From contig CP064980.1 in NCBI GenBank assembly GCA_016699535.1, positions 1,496,001-1,560,000 on the forward strand: a DNA stretch of 64,000 nt, given 5' to 3'. Position numbers and translations under genes: made by a program. The stretch is from Myxococcales bacterium (lineage in GTDB: Bacteria > Myxococcota_A > Polyangia > Polyangiales > GCA-016699535). Below the pieces are notes generated by a model, which was given only the letters and a program-made list of their open reading frames with translations, did no database searches and was not told the origin of the DNA. The first letter of the stretch is position 1. The number at the start of each line of letters is the position of its first letter. Below are positions 44,767-53,227 of this stretch, in pieces.

Positions 44767-45428
44767 ATGCGTTTTACTACTTCTCTTGTTCTCTTAGTGT
44801 TTTGTTCGATGGCGTTACTTGGCTGTAAACGAAGCAATGACACTTCGAAAGAACAGAAACACTCAGATAGCAAACAAGGTAGCGACGATGGCCAAGTGCT
44901 GGAGCCGCCCTTTGACGTGAAGGGTGAGGCCGAAGGCTTGCTCATGGTGTGGTTCGATCACGAAGGCCCCCACGTCGCTGAGAAGCGCTCGCAAATTCCG
45001 CAGACTGCACGCGCTCGCGTAAGAGTCGATTCCGATGCACTTTCGCCCAAAGAGCGCCTCGATCCTGAATGGGTCTATGTGGCGGACATGCGCAAAGCCA
45101 AGAAGGGTGGATCTTATCCATCTGGAAAGTCTCGCGTGAGAATTTTGAAAAATGGATTGATTTAGCTCAAGCGCACAAGCTCGCGGAGCACGATGTGATT
45201 TTATATCGAACGTCATGGTGCGGTGTATGCAAGCAAGCTGCTGCTTTCTTTAAAAAGCAAGGAATTGCTTTCGTCGAGAAAGATATCGAAAAAGAAGCGG
45301 GTGCGGCATCGGAAATGCGCAGCAAGTGTGAACGCGCCAAGCTTCAATGCAGTGGAGTTCCCGTGATTGATGTCGATGGCAGGTTGATTGAAGGGTTCAA
45401 TCAATCGGCCATAAAAGAACTGCTCTAG
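44767..45428 (+). CDS. Exported glutaredoxin-like lipoprotein (frameshift at 45126-45128)
   Basis: Adding one A to the run at 45126-45128 joins a lipoprotein N-terminus (MRFTTSLVLLVFCSMALLGC, lipobox Cys20) to a glutaredoxin domain (DVILYRTSWCGVCKQAAAFF, CxxC; FVEKDIEKEAGA; GVPVIDVDGRLIEGF), about 220 residues in all. Between them is a linker domain (GLLMVWFDHEGPHVAEKRSQIP). A membrane-anchored periplasmic glutaredoxin is unusual, since glutaredoxins normally work in the cytoplasm with glutathione. The TAG stop at 45426-45428 is shared with the first bases of MITE copy B. Confidence 0.78.
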
Positions 45429-45589
45429 TGTTCGTTTAAGAAAGTTGTGAGCCATTTCGCTGCAGTGAAGGGGCAAACTGCCGCGTCAGAAAACCTTGAA
45501 ATACCAGTGGTATTCCAGCGCTTTTCGTTCCTTGCATTTTGCCCCTTCACTTTTCAATCTTGGCTCACAATTTTCCTAAACGAACACTA
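45426..45589. mobile_element. MITE-like element, copy B (164 bp)
   Basis: Ends TAGTGTTCGTTTAAGAAA... and ...CCTAAACGAACACTA; two mismatches in 29. The interior has a perfect 14-bp stem (AGTGAAGGGGCAAA with TTTGCCCCTTCACT) and a central palindrome AATACCAGTGGTATT. Same length as copy A. The empty site would read CTC-TA-GTTC, so the insertion target is CTAG, the known preference of IS630. The glutaredoxin gene's stop codon spans the left border. Confidence 0.8.
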
Positions 45590-45676
45590 GTTCTTTTTTT
45601 GTTCAATTGCCCGAGCTCTATTAGAGTGGGCCGAGCCGTTTTTTGGCGATCTTTGTTGGGAATGAAAGGGATAACT

Positions 45677-46297
45677 ATGAATAAGACAACTCAGAATCTC
45701 GTGCTGATTGCTGTGCTGAACGCTTTTCTATTCGCAGGGTGCAGTAGCGACGATTCGAACGATAGCAACGGTGGCGGAACAACTATTAACTCTTCGATCA
45801 GCAGCTCTAAGCAGATATCTGATCTTACAGACACCGAAGCGAGCACGCTTTGTCAAGAAGGCGAAGCCGCATCTAACAATGTCGAAAATGTGGGTATTTC
45901 AATAGGCTGCTACATGGAAACACTTTCTGATTCAGCTGTAACGAACACGACTGAATGCGAAACTTCTCTTGATAGCTGCGTCAATAATCCCAACAACATG
46001 TCAGACAGTACTGGGGCGTGTGATTTTGAAGATGCGGCTTTCCGAGAAAATTGTACGACAACGGTTGGTGAACTTGAAGACTGTATGAACGCACTCAGTG
46101 CTCTCGCTACGGATGTTCTTGGGGTTCTGAGCTGTGCTCCAGCGGGAGATGAAGCAGCGATTCAGACGATGATCGATGACCTCATGCAGGTTTTCGGTCT
46201 TTCGGATCCGCAAGAATTTGATAACTACGATCCTTTTGTGGAGACAACCGAGTGCGCTCCGGTCGTGGAAAAATGTCCGGGCATGATGGGCGACTAA
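45677..46297 (+). CDS. Cysteine-rich lipoprotein, unknown function
   Basis: 206 residues from ATG 45677 (AAAGGGA upstream); the longer open frame begins inside the MITE and is not used. Lipobox FAGC at about residue 21, an Asp/Ser/Gly-rich linker, then a domain with about nine spaced cysteines (LCQEGE, GCYMET, ECETSLDSC, ACDFED, NCTTT, DCMNAL, SCAP, ECAPVVEKC) likely disulfide-bonded. No family recognised. A strong terminator follows 20 bases after the stop. Confidence 0.75.
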   Translation: MNKTTQNLVLIAVLNAFLFAGCSSDDSNDSNGGGTTINSSISSSKQISDLTDTEASTLCQEGEAASNNVENVGISIGCYMETLSDSAVTNTTECETSLDSCVNNPNNMSDSTGACDFEDAAFRENCTTTVGELEDCMNALSALATDVLGVLSCAPAGDEAAIQTMIDDLMQVFGLSDPQEFDNYDPFVETTECAPVVEKCPGMMGD

Positions 46298-46315
46298 GCT
46301 AGTTAAGTAGGAGTG

Positions 46316-46348
46316 AAAAAAAGACGGTTTCGACCGTCTTTTTTTTTT
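46316..46348 (+). terminator. Rho-independent terminator
   Basis: Perfect stem AAGACGGT/ACCGTCTT with a TTCG tetraloop (46321-46340), extended by an upstream A-run, and followed by a T-run to 46348. Textbook intrinsic terminator for the lipoprotein gene; the A-run makes it potentially bidirectional. Confidence 0.95.
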
Positions 46349-46385
46349 GACTCACGTTTCTTTCAGCTCATGTCACAATAGGGGT

Positions 46386-47348
46386 ATGCACTTTGGCGTT
46401 AAGTTGCTTCCCGTTTTGTTTTTATTCTCTTTTTTCGTGAATGTCAGTGAGGCACTGGACGGTTCCATGTTCGACCCAGAGGGTGGCAGCGGTTTTGTGC
46501 GCAGAAAGAGCAAAGAGGGTAAGGCGCTTTATTGGCGTAATCGTCGTATCGCAATGGAGATAAACTATCTGAGCGCTCCAGCCGGGATTTCAGAAGAGCT
46601 CTTGCGAGAAATTGTGGGTGATGCTCAAAGCAAATGGGAAAAGCCCGGATGCACGGATATAGATTTTGAAGAACCGGCCACTGCGCCCAGTTCTGAGACC
46701 AACCTATCCGACGACTATTTCCGCCGGACTAAATGTGGCGATCGTTTTAATATTCCAACAAATGAAACGGATTGTATCAACCGAATCGTGTTTCGTACGA
46801 GTACGGATCCAAGTGATCTTTACTATTGGCCACAAGACAAAAATGAGGATCTATGGACCAGCAACGCCGAACGCGGTGCTTCAGAAGAAGAAGCCGACCC
46901 TCGTGATGTGTTGGCCTTGACCACGACTTTTTTTGTTCCCAAAACAGGGCAAATCATTGATGCAGACATGGACATCAATGCTTCCAATTTTGATTGGGTT
47001 TCCGATGACGGTGTGATGAGTGAGGATGACGTTGCTGAGCTCTCGAGTGTGGTTACCCACGAACTTGGCCATGTATTGGGCTTTGGGCATATGCCAGGTG
47101 AAACAAGCTCGATCATGTATTGGCAGCGCATTCCAGGAGTGAATGATCTCAATGAAGCAAATGATCGTGAAGCGGTATGTACCACATACCCTTTTAAGGA
47201 CATTACGCCAGGCGTTGGCAAATACACGGTTGCTGGTATTGATGGTGGTTGCAGCATACACAACACGGATTCGTGTTCCGTTGCTGTTTTCGTAGTTGCT
47301 CTTTTGCTATGGACGCGACGTAAAGGCTATTTCTTCTTAGGTCGATAG
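46386..47348 (+). CDS. Matrixin-type metalloprotease with MYXO-CTERM-like tail
   Basis: 320 residues from ATG 46386 (AGGGGT upstream). Signal peptide to about SEALDG. The zinc motif HELGHVLGFGH (from residue 225) and Met-turn SIMYW are those of matrixins/metzincins. The C-terminus has a Gly-Cys (GGCSIHNTDSC), a hydrophobic helix (SVAVFVVALLLW) and a basic end (TRRK), the layout of MYXO-CTERM sorting tails that keep proteins at the surface of myxobacteria. An extracellular or cell-surface protease. Its last 22 bases overlap der, convergently. Confidence 0.85.
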   Translation: MHFGVKLLPVLFLFSFFVNVSEALDGSMFDPEGGSGFVRRKSKEGKALYWRNRRIAMEINYLSAPAGISEELLREIVGDAQSKWEKPGCTDIDFEEPATAPSSETNLSDDYFRRTKCGDRFNIPTNETDCINRIVFRTSTDPSDLYYWPQDKNEDLWTSNAERGASEEEADPRDVLALTTTFFVPKTGQIIDADMDINASNFDWVSDDGVMSEDDVAELSSVVTHELGHVLGFGHMPGETSSIMYWQRIPGVNDLNEANDREAVCTTYPFKDITPGVGKYTVAGIDGGCSIHNTDSCSVAVFVVALLLWTRRKGYFFLGR

Positions 47349-48643
47349 TAGACGCGAATGGGTGTGCCTTCAAAGCCGAAGTGTTTTCGGATTTGGTTTT
47401 TGACATAGCGTTGATAACTAAAGTGAACGTCTTTGGGTCGGTTGGTGATGGCGACAAAGGCGGGCGGGCGTGTTTGCGCCTGAGTGACATAATACAAGCG
47501 TACGGCGCGACTACCTGTGGTGGGCGGCGGATGGTGCGCAAGAACCTTCTCGAAGAAACGGTTAAGTTCGGCTGTGCCAACGCGCTTGTTGTGCTCGAGG
47601 TAGGCGTGCCTAGCAGTATCCAATAGTTTGTTTGTGCCGCGGCCTTCTTTTGCGCTCAGCTCGACGATGGGCGCCCAGGCAAGAAAAGCAAGGGCATCGC
47701 GGATGTCACGGATCGCTTTTTTTCGCTCTTCGCGGCCCAACAAATCGACTTTATTTAGGCCAATCACAAGCGCACAACCGCGATCCTCAATCAAACTCGC
47801 GATTTTTGAATCTTGCTCAACCACGCCAAGGGTTGCGTCGATAAGCAGGACCGCAACGTCGCTTCGCTCTAAGGTGCGAATGGCTTGAAATACGCTAGCC
47901 GATTCGATGGTGTCTTTTTTGCTGCTTTTTTTGCGAAGACCTGCGGTGTCAATAAAGACATACTGCTGTCCGCGTTTTTCAATGAGCGTATCGATGGCAT
48001 CGACTGTCGTTCCTGGTCTTGAATCAACAAGTTGTTGTTCATGTCCCAATAGACGGTTGAGCAATGACGATTTGCCAGCGTTGGGTTTACCCAGCAGAGA
48101 AACGTAGGGCACGTCTTCAAGTTTCGGAAAGGCTTCTGTTTCCCTCTTTGGAATAATCTTGCCAAGCGCTACTTCTAAATCGCTCATGCCATGGCCGTGC
48201 AAGGCGGACACTGGATAGATTTTATCGATTCCAAGGGAGTAAAGATCGGAAAACCCAAGTGCCTGCTTGGGCGAATCGATCTTGTTTGCAACGTAAAGCA
48301 CGGGTTTGGTTTGCTCACGAAGTAGTTGGATGGCTTCGTAGTCAGCGGGGAGCGGTGGTGTAATCCCATCGAGCAGACATACGATGACAGAGGCTTCTTC
48401 AAGGGCGAGTCGGACTTGCTGGGCAATACCCATCTGCATCGGATCTTCGCTTTGTGGATCAAAACCTCCGGTGTCCACCACAATAACTTCATGGCCTGCA
48501 ATGTGGCTACTGCCGTAGTGGCGATCGCGAGTCACGCCAGGCTGATCTTGAACAATCGCAAGGTTTGCACCAACCAGACGATTAAATAGGGAGCTCTTAC
48601 CAACGTTAGGTCGACCTACGATGGCGATGAGCGGCCGGTGCAT
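47327..48643 (-). CDS. der: Ribosome biogenesis GTPase Der (EngA)
   Basis: 438 residues from ATG 48643 (MHRPLIAIVGRPNVGKSS); an earlier ATG at 48688 is less likely. Two tandem G domains are present, with P-loops GRPNVGKSS and GKPNAGKSS, DTGG and DTAG G3 motifs, and NKID and NKVD G4 motifs, followed by the KH-like domain ending RVYYRPKKK. Der acts in 50S ribosomal subunit assembly. 48 bases downstream of era on the same strand. Confidence 0.95.
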   Translation of the reverse strand: MHRPLIAIVGRPNVGKSSLFNRLVGANLAIVQDQPGVTRDRHYGSSHIAGHEVIVVDTGGFDPQSEDPMQMGIAQQVRLALEEASVIVCLLDGITPPLPADYEAIQLLREQTKPVLYVANKIDSPKQALGFSDLYSLGIDKIYPVSALHGHGMSDLEVALGKIIPKRETEAFPKLEDVPYVSLLGKPNAGKSSLLNRLLGHEQQLVDSRPGTTVDAIDTLIEKRGQQYVFIDTAGLRKKSSKKDTIESASVFQAIRTLERSDVAVLLIDATLGVVEQDSKIASLIEDRGCALVIGLNKVDLLGREERKKAIRDIRDALAFLAWAPIVELSAKEGRGTNKLLDTARHAYLEHNKRVGTAELNRFFEKVLAHHPPPTTGSRAVRLYYVTQAQTRPPAFVAITNRPKDVHFSYQRYVKNQIRKHFGFEGTPIRVYYRPKKK

Positions 48644-48691
48644 CGACAGACCTGCTGGTAATCTTGCTTTGTTATGATGCCGCTTCATGGA

Positions 48692-49621
48692 TCAAGATTG
48701 CGCGAGCACAAGCTCCTGAATGTAGCGTGGGTTTTGTGTCCAATCCGGAATAACCTTCACCCACAGCTCCAAAAAGACTTGGCCACCAACCAGTTCTTCG
48801 ATTTCTTTTCGGGCCTCGCTGCCGATTTTTTTAATCATGGAACCACGGGTTCCGATCAAGATTTTTTTGTGTGACTCGCGTTCAACCACAAGTGTCATCG
48901 CGATGTGTATGGGTTTTTGCGATTCCTCAAAGGTATCGACGACGATTGCAACACCGTAGGGAACTTCTTGATGGGTGTTGCGGATGGCAGCTTCTCGCAC
49001 AAGTTCGGCTGCAAAAAAACGAGTGGGCCGGTCGGTTAAAAACTGCTCGTCGTAGTGGGGCCCTTCAGGTAGGTGTTTGCAAATGGCAGAAATTAGTACG
49101 TTGATTTGCTTCTTTCTAAGAGCGCTTATGGGAACGATTTCTGCAAAGGGATATAGCTTTGCATAAGCTTCGATGATCGGTAGCAGTGCATCTTTATTGG
49201 GAAGCTGATCGATTTTGTTTAGCGCTAGAAGGGTCGGGCCTTTTACATCGGCTAGGAGCTCGATGACGTTGCGATCGCGCTCGGCAAAATGCTCGGCGCC
49301 TTTTTGAGCGGCTGGTGCTTCAGTAATGAGCAAACGTACGTCACATTGATGCAGGGAAGATTTGGCGGCTTCTACCAGGGCGCGTCCCAGCGGACCGTGG
49401 GGTTTATGAAGACCCGGTGTGTCAACCAGCGCAATCTGAGCGGGTGGCTCTTTTTGCGTGTAGACGCCTAGGATCTGAGCGCGGGTGGTTTGAGGTTTAC
49501 TGGCCGTAATAGCTAGCTTTTGGCCCAAAATTGCGTTCAAAAGGGTGGATTTTCCAACGTTAGGTCGCCCTAGTAGGGCACAGGTGCCTGCTGGATAAGA
49601 TATGTCTGTTGCGCTTTTCAT
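48692..49621 (-). CDS. era: GTPase Era
   Basis: 309 residues from ATG 49621; the open frame continues upstream to 49801 but overlaps a divergent gene. G1 GRPNVGKST, G3 DTPGLHKP, G4 NKID and a C-terminal KH domain (ILIGTRGSMIKKIGSEARKEIE) are all intact. Era binds the 3' end of 16S rRNA during 30S maturation. With der it forms a pair of ribosome-assembly GTPases on one strand. Confidence 0.95.
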   Translation of the reverse strand: MKSATDISYPAGTCALLGRPNVGKSTLLNAILGQKLAITASKPQTTRAQILGVYTQKEPPAQIALVDTPGLHKPHGPLGRALVEAAKSSLHQCDVRLLITEAPAAQKGAEHFAERDRNVIELLADVKGPTLLALNKIDQLPNKDALLPIIEAYAKLYPFAEIVPISALRKKQINVLISAICKHLPEGPHYDEQFLTDRPTRFFAAELVREAAIRNTHQEVPYGVAIVVDTFEESQKPIHIAMTLVVERESHKKILIGTRGSMIKKIGSEARKEIEELVGGQVFLELWVKVIPDWTQNPRYIQELVLAQS

Positions 49622-49682
49622 TTGAGACTTGGGTTCAAAGCTATTCACTAAGCCTTGGCAAATATGGTACGCCTGGCTCACT

Positions 49683-49949
49683 ATGCAATGGCTATTTGCG
49701 CTTCTTTTTCCTTTTTTTCTAGTTAATTTCGCTTGTGAATCCGGCTCGGGTGAGCCTTGCCAGGTCAAAAGCGACTGTAAATCCGGGCTTCTGTGCTGCA
49801 AAGCGAGTGGCGCAAGTGTTTCAAGTCGGGGCTTGTGCCAGCAGGTTTGCGACCTTGGAGACGCCGGTTCGGACGCCTCAGACGCATCCTCAGGTGATGC
49901 TGATCTGAGCGACGTGATGAGCTCGGATAGCGGAGGTGGCGATGTTTAG
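49683..49949 (+). CDS. Small cysteine-rich lipoprotein
   Basis: 88 residues from ATG 49683. Signal ends at VNFAC (Cys18). The mature part has six clustered cysteines (CQVKSDCKSGLLCC...GLCQQVC) followed by an Asp/Ser/Gly-rich tail. Similar short Cys-rich lipoproteins are frequent in myxobacteria; function unknown. Divergent from era, and it overlaps the next gene by 8 bases, suggesting cotranscription. Confidence 0.65.
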   Translation: MQWLFALLFPFFLVNFACESGSGEPCQVKSDCKSGLLCCKASGASVSSRGLCQQVCDLGDAGSDASDASSGDADLSDVMSSDSGGGDV

Positions 49950-50874
49950 AGCATTTTGTATGCTGATGGTGTGCTCGTTCTGTGTTTTGAGCGTAGCTCA
50001 TGCGCAGAATCCGGATGCCAAGAGCGAGCTTGCCAAAAGAGCTTACACCAAAGGCGAGACACTTTTTAAAGCAGGTCACTACGAAGCTGCACAGGTTCAG
50101 TTTGAAGCAGCCTATGCTGCATCGCCCAATCCGGTGGTGCTACTTAGTGTAGCGAAAACCCAGGAGAAGCTAGAGAACTACAGTGGTGTGGTGCAGAGTT
50201 TGGAGCGCTATCTTAAAGAGCGAGCCGATGCGCCCGATGCCGAACAAGTCCAAAAGAGGATTAATAAGATTAAAAGCCGTCCGGCTCTTTATCGTATCAA
50301 TTCTCAGCCCGATGGCGCTCGTATTTTTGTAGACGGCCAAGCTCAGTCTCACGTCACTCCCGCAGAGGTGCAGCTTACGCCTGGAGAGCATGAAATTGAA
50401 TTGCGAGCCGATGGCTACGAAGCAAAGCACATGGCCGTATCAGCAAATTTTGCAGAACGTAGGCCAATTGCTGTTGCTTTGAAAAAGGAAGCAGCTCCTG
50501 TTGTGGAAACAAATGAAGTGAAAATGGATGAGGAGCCAGTGGATTTGATGCCAGCGGTTTGGGTCGCGGCAGGCGTTTCAGGTGCCGCCCTTATTGCAGG
50601 CACGGTGCTCGGCATTTTAGCACTCAAAGAGCAAAGTGATTTCAATGACAATCCAAGCACCTCAAGTGCTGATCGTGGCGAGAATTTTGCATTGTTTGCG
50701 GATCTGTCTTTTGGCCTTGCCGCGGCGGCAGGAATTACTGCATTTGTGCTTTTTTTGGATCACAACGAGCGACATTCGCGCAAAGAAAAAGCTGACAAAC
50801 AAACTGCGAAGCTTGAGCTGCGTCCTGAACTCTCAACACAGCGTGCCGGACTTTCTGCTAAGTTTAACTTTTAA
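49942..50874 (+). CDS. TPR-PEGA domain membrane protein
   Basis: 310 residues from ATG 49942, which has GGAGG 5 bases upstream. A signal peptide (to about VAHAQ) is followed by TPR-like helices (KGETLFKAGHYEAAQVQFEAAY), a PEGA domain (about 115-180, RINSQPDGARIFVDGQ...TPGEHEIELRADGYE), and two transmembrane helices (about 205-228 and 250-272) with a basic C-terminal tail. PEGA domains are thought to bind surface components. This architecture is common in myxobacteria; role unknown. Confidence 0.82.
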   Translation: MFRAFCMLMVCSFCVLSVAHAQNPDAKSELAKRAYTKGETLFKAGHYEAAQVQFEAAYAASPNPVVLLSVAKTQEKLENYSGVVQSLERYLKERADAPDAEQVQKRINKIKSRPALYRINSQPDGARIFVDGQAQSHVTPAEVQLTPGEHEIELRADGYEAKHMAVSANFAERRPIAVALKKEAAPVVETNEVKMDEEPVDLMPAVWVAAGVSGAALIAGTVLGILALKEQSDFNDNPSTSSADRGENFALFADLSFGLAAAAGITAFVLFLDHNERHSRKEKADKQTAKLELRPELSTQRAGLSAKFNF

Positions 50875-50883
50875 GGATGATGT

Positions 50884-51531
50884 ATGAAGATTTTTATCGA
50901 CACCGCTGATGTTAGCGAGATTCGCGAAGCAGCTGCGATGGGCGTCATTGACGGCGTCACAACCAATCCCAGTCTTGTTGCAAAATCAGGCCGCTCCATG
51001 AGTGCAGTTATCGAAGAGATATGCAGCATTATCGATGGTCCGATTAGCGCTGAAGTCTTGGCCGTTGATGCTGAGGGCATCTACAAAGAAGGCTTAGCTC
51101 TTTCAAAAGTTCATAAAAACATCGTCGTTAAAGTTCCGTTGATTGCCGAGGGTCTCAAAGCTGTAAAGAAGTTGAGCTCCGAAGGCATTCCTTGCAACGT
51201 GACGCTGTGCTTTAGTGCCAACCAAGCCTTGCTTGCCGCAAAAGCCGGAGCGGCTTACATCAGTCCTTTCATTGGTCGGTTGGATGATGTGAGTACGGAT
51301 GGCATGGAGCTCATCGAGCAGATCGTGGGCATTTATCGCAACTACGATTTTCAAACCGAGGTGCTTGCAGCGAGTATTCGCCATCCCGTGCATGTCCTTC
51401 AATGCGCGATGATTGGCGCCGATGTCGCGACCTTGCCTTTTAAGGTGATAAGTCAGCTCGTGAAGCATCCGCTTACGGATAAGGGGCTTGAGACCTTTTT
51501 AGCGGATGCAAAGAAAATCCCCGCGGCTTAG
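50884..51531 (+). CDS. Transaldolase-like / fructose-6-phosphate aldolase family
   Basis: 215 residues, the short (TalC/FSA, MipB-type) transaldolase class. MKIFIDTAD at the N-terminus, TTNPSL, the Schiff-base lysine in NIVVKVPL (Lys83), TLCFSANQALLAA and SPFIGRLDD are conserved. It transfers dihydroxyacetone units in the pentose phosphate pathway or cleaves fructose-6-phosphate. Starts 9 bases after the PEGA gene (RBS AAGGATG), within the same transcription unit. Confidence 0.9.
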   Translation: MKIFIDTADVSEIREAAAMGVIDGVTTNPSLVAKSGRSMSAVIEEICSIIDGPISAEVLAVDAEGIYKEGLALSKVHKNIVVKVPLIAEGLKAVKKLSSEGIPCNVTLCFSANQALLAAKAGAAYISPFIGRLDDVSTDGMELIEQIVGIYRNYDFQTEVLAASIRHPVHVLQCAMIGADVATLPFKVISQLVKHPLTDKGLETFLADAKKIPAA

Positions 51532-51548
51532 AACACTGGGGTTTGTTT

Positions 51549-52511
51549 ATGGCCCAAATTGGACTGGTAGCAGGATCGGAAGACCACAAGCGCGGATTTA
51601 GACGGATCGTCGCGTTGCTCGTTTGGCTCGTCATTGTGCCAACGGCGTTGTTGCTACTTTTGGGCGTCATGATGTTGGTCTTTTGGCAGGCCCAACTTAA
51701 TGTGTTGTTTGGAATCATGGTGGTCACTCTAGTGGGCTGCCTTGTCACCGGAACCGTGCTGTCCTTAGTGTTTTTGCGCAAAGAGGCCAACCTTTCCAAA
51801 CTGCAGCTTGATTTTGTATCCAAGGTGAGCCACGAGCTGCGCACACCGCTTACCGCCATTCGCATGTTCGTCGACATGCTTCAGGAGGACAAAGGCAGTG
51901 ACCCAGAGAAAATGCAGAAGTGCCTTGATGTCCTTCAAAAAGAAACCGTGCGCCTTAGCGAGCGAATCGAGCGCTTGGTTGATTGGGGCCGTATGGAGGC
52001 CGGCAGACGCATCTATCATCCGAAGCGAGAAAAGATAGAACCCATCATAAACGATGCGCTCGCTGCCTTTGGCGGCATTACCTTGGGTCAAGGTCCACAT
52101 CCGGAAGTTATGATGCAACCTGATCTTCCTGACATCTTGGTCGATCGATCGGCTCTTGTTGATGCCTTGGTGAACCTGCTATCCAATGCTTACAAGTACA
52201 CAGGAGACGATAAACAAATCGCACTTCAGGTTATTACCGACACCCAGCACGTCCGTTTTTCGGTAAGCGATAACGGAGTGGGTATTCCAGGACGAGAGCA
52301 TCATCGAATTTTTCAAAAATTTTATCGTGTGGACGAGAGGCTTTCCCGCACCGTAGAAGGCTCAGGCCTTGGGCTTGCGATTGTTAGGCACGTCGCAGAT
52401 GCTCATCGTGGCTCTGTTGAAGTGGACAGTGAGCTAGGAGAGGGCAGCACATTTACGATGATTTTCCCAAGGCAGCAATGGGATGATGTCCCACAATCGG
52501 AGGATTCATGA
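51549..52511 (+). CDS. Sensor histidine kinase of a two-component pair
   Basis: 320 residues from ATG 51549. Two transmembrane helices (about 20-45 and 50-76) with almost no periplasmic loop, then HisKA with SKVSHELRTPL (His95), N-box NLLSNAYKYTG, G1 DNGVGIP, F-box RIFQKFYR and G2 GSGLGLAIV. Such a short-looped kinase probably senses the membrane or a partner protein. It overlaps the response regulator start (ATGA), so they are a cognate pair. Confidence 0.92.
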   Translation: MAQIGLVAGSEDHKRGFRRIVALLVWLVIVPTALLLLLGVMMLVFWQAQLNVLFGIMVVTLVGCLVTGTVLSLVFLRKEANLSKLQLDFVSKVSHELRTPLTAIRMFVDMLQEDKGSDPEKMQKCLDVLQKETVRLSERIERLVDWGRMEAGRRIYHPKREKIEPIINDALAAFGGITLGQGPHPEVMMQPDLPDILVDRSALVDALVNLLSNAYKYTGDDKQIALQVITDTQHVRFSVSDNGVGIPGREHHRIFQKFYRVDERLSRTVEGSGLGLAIVRHVADAHRGSVEVDSELGEGSTFTMIFPRQQWDDVPQSEDS

Positions 52512-53197
52512 CAAAAGCCCGAGTGCTTGTGGTTGAAGACGATGAATCCATCGTGCTCGGCCTTCAGATGAACTTGGAGTCCGAAGGCTATATCGTTGAA
52601 AAAGCCACGGATGGAATGACCGGTCTAGACAAAGCAAGTTCTGAAGAATGGGACCTGGTTATTCTCGATATCATGCTGCCTAAGCTTAATGGCTATGAAC
52701 TGCTCTCAAGGCTCAGAGAACGGAAGAAAGTCCCACCTGTTTTGATGTTGAGTGCACGATCCGGAGATATCGACAAAGTCATGGGCTTGGATCTTGGGGC
52801 CGAAGATTACATGACCAAGCCTTTTTCCATTGCTGAGCTATTGGCGCGTGTGCGGGTTATTCTTCGGCGCTCCAAAGTGGCAGTATCAGAAGCTACAATT
52901 TGTTTTGGCGACATTGTTATTGATGTCGATACACGTGAAGTGCGTAAGAGTGGTGAGTTGGTTGAGCTTACAGCCACGGAATTTGATGTGCTGATGCTGC
53001 TATGGAATGTTAAAGGCCGTATACTCTCGCGCCAACAAATTCTTGATCAGCTGCATGGCGGCAGTCACCACGGTACGCATCGAACTGTTGATAATTTCGT
53101 TGCGCAACTTCGCGCCAAACTCGAAGGCGATCCTTCCAAACCAAAGCACTTACTCACCATAAGAGGCGTGGGGTATCGACTTCAATTTGAAAAATAG
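52508..53197 (+). CDS. OmpR/PhoB-family response regulator
   Basis: 229 residues. Receiver domain with the acidic pair DD (11-12), phospho-acceptor Asp54 (VILDIMLP) and switch Lys in MTKPFS, followed by a winged-helix DNA-binding domain (ELTATEFDVLMLLW...RTVDNFVAQLRAKLE...IRGVGYRL). Partner of the kinase directly upstream. Target genes are not evident. Confidence 0.94.
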   Translation: MTKARVLVVEDDESIVLGLQMNLESEGYIVEKATDGMTGLDKASSEEWDLVILDIMLPKLNGYELLSRLRERKKVPPVLMLSARSGDIDKVMGLDLGAEDYMTKPFSIAELLARVRVILRRSKVAVSEATICFGDIVIDVDTREVRKSGELVELTATEFDVLMLLWNVKGRILSRQQILDQLHGGSHHGTHRTVDNFVAQLRAKLEGDPSKPKHLLTIRGVGYRLQFEK

Positions 53198-53227
53198 ATT
53201 AGAAGTCGCATTTACGAGATCGTTTTT

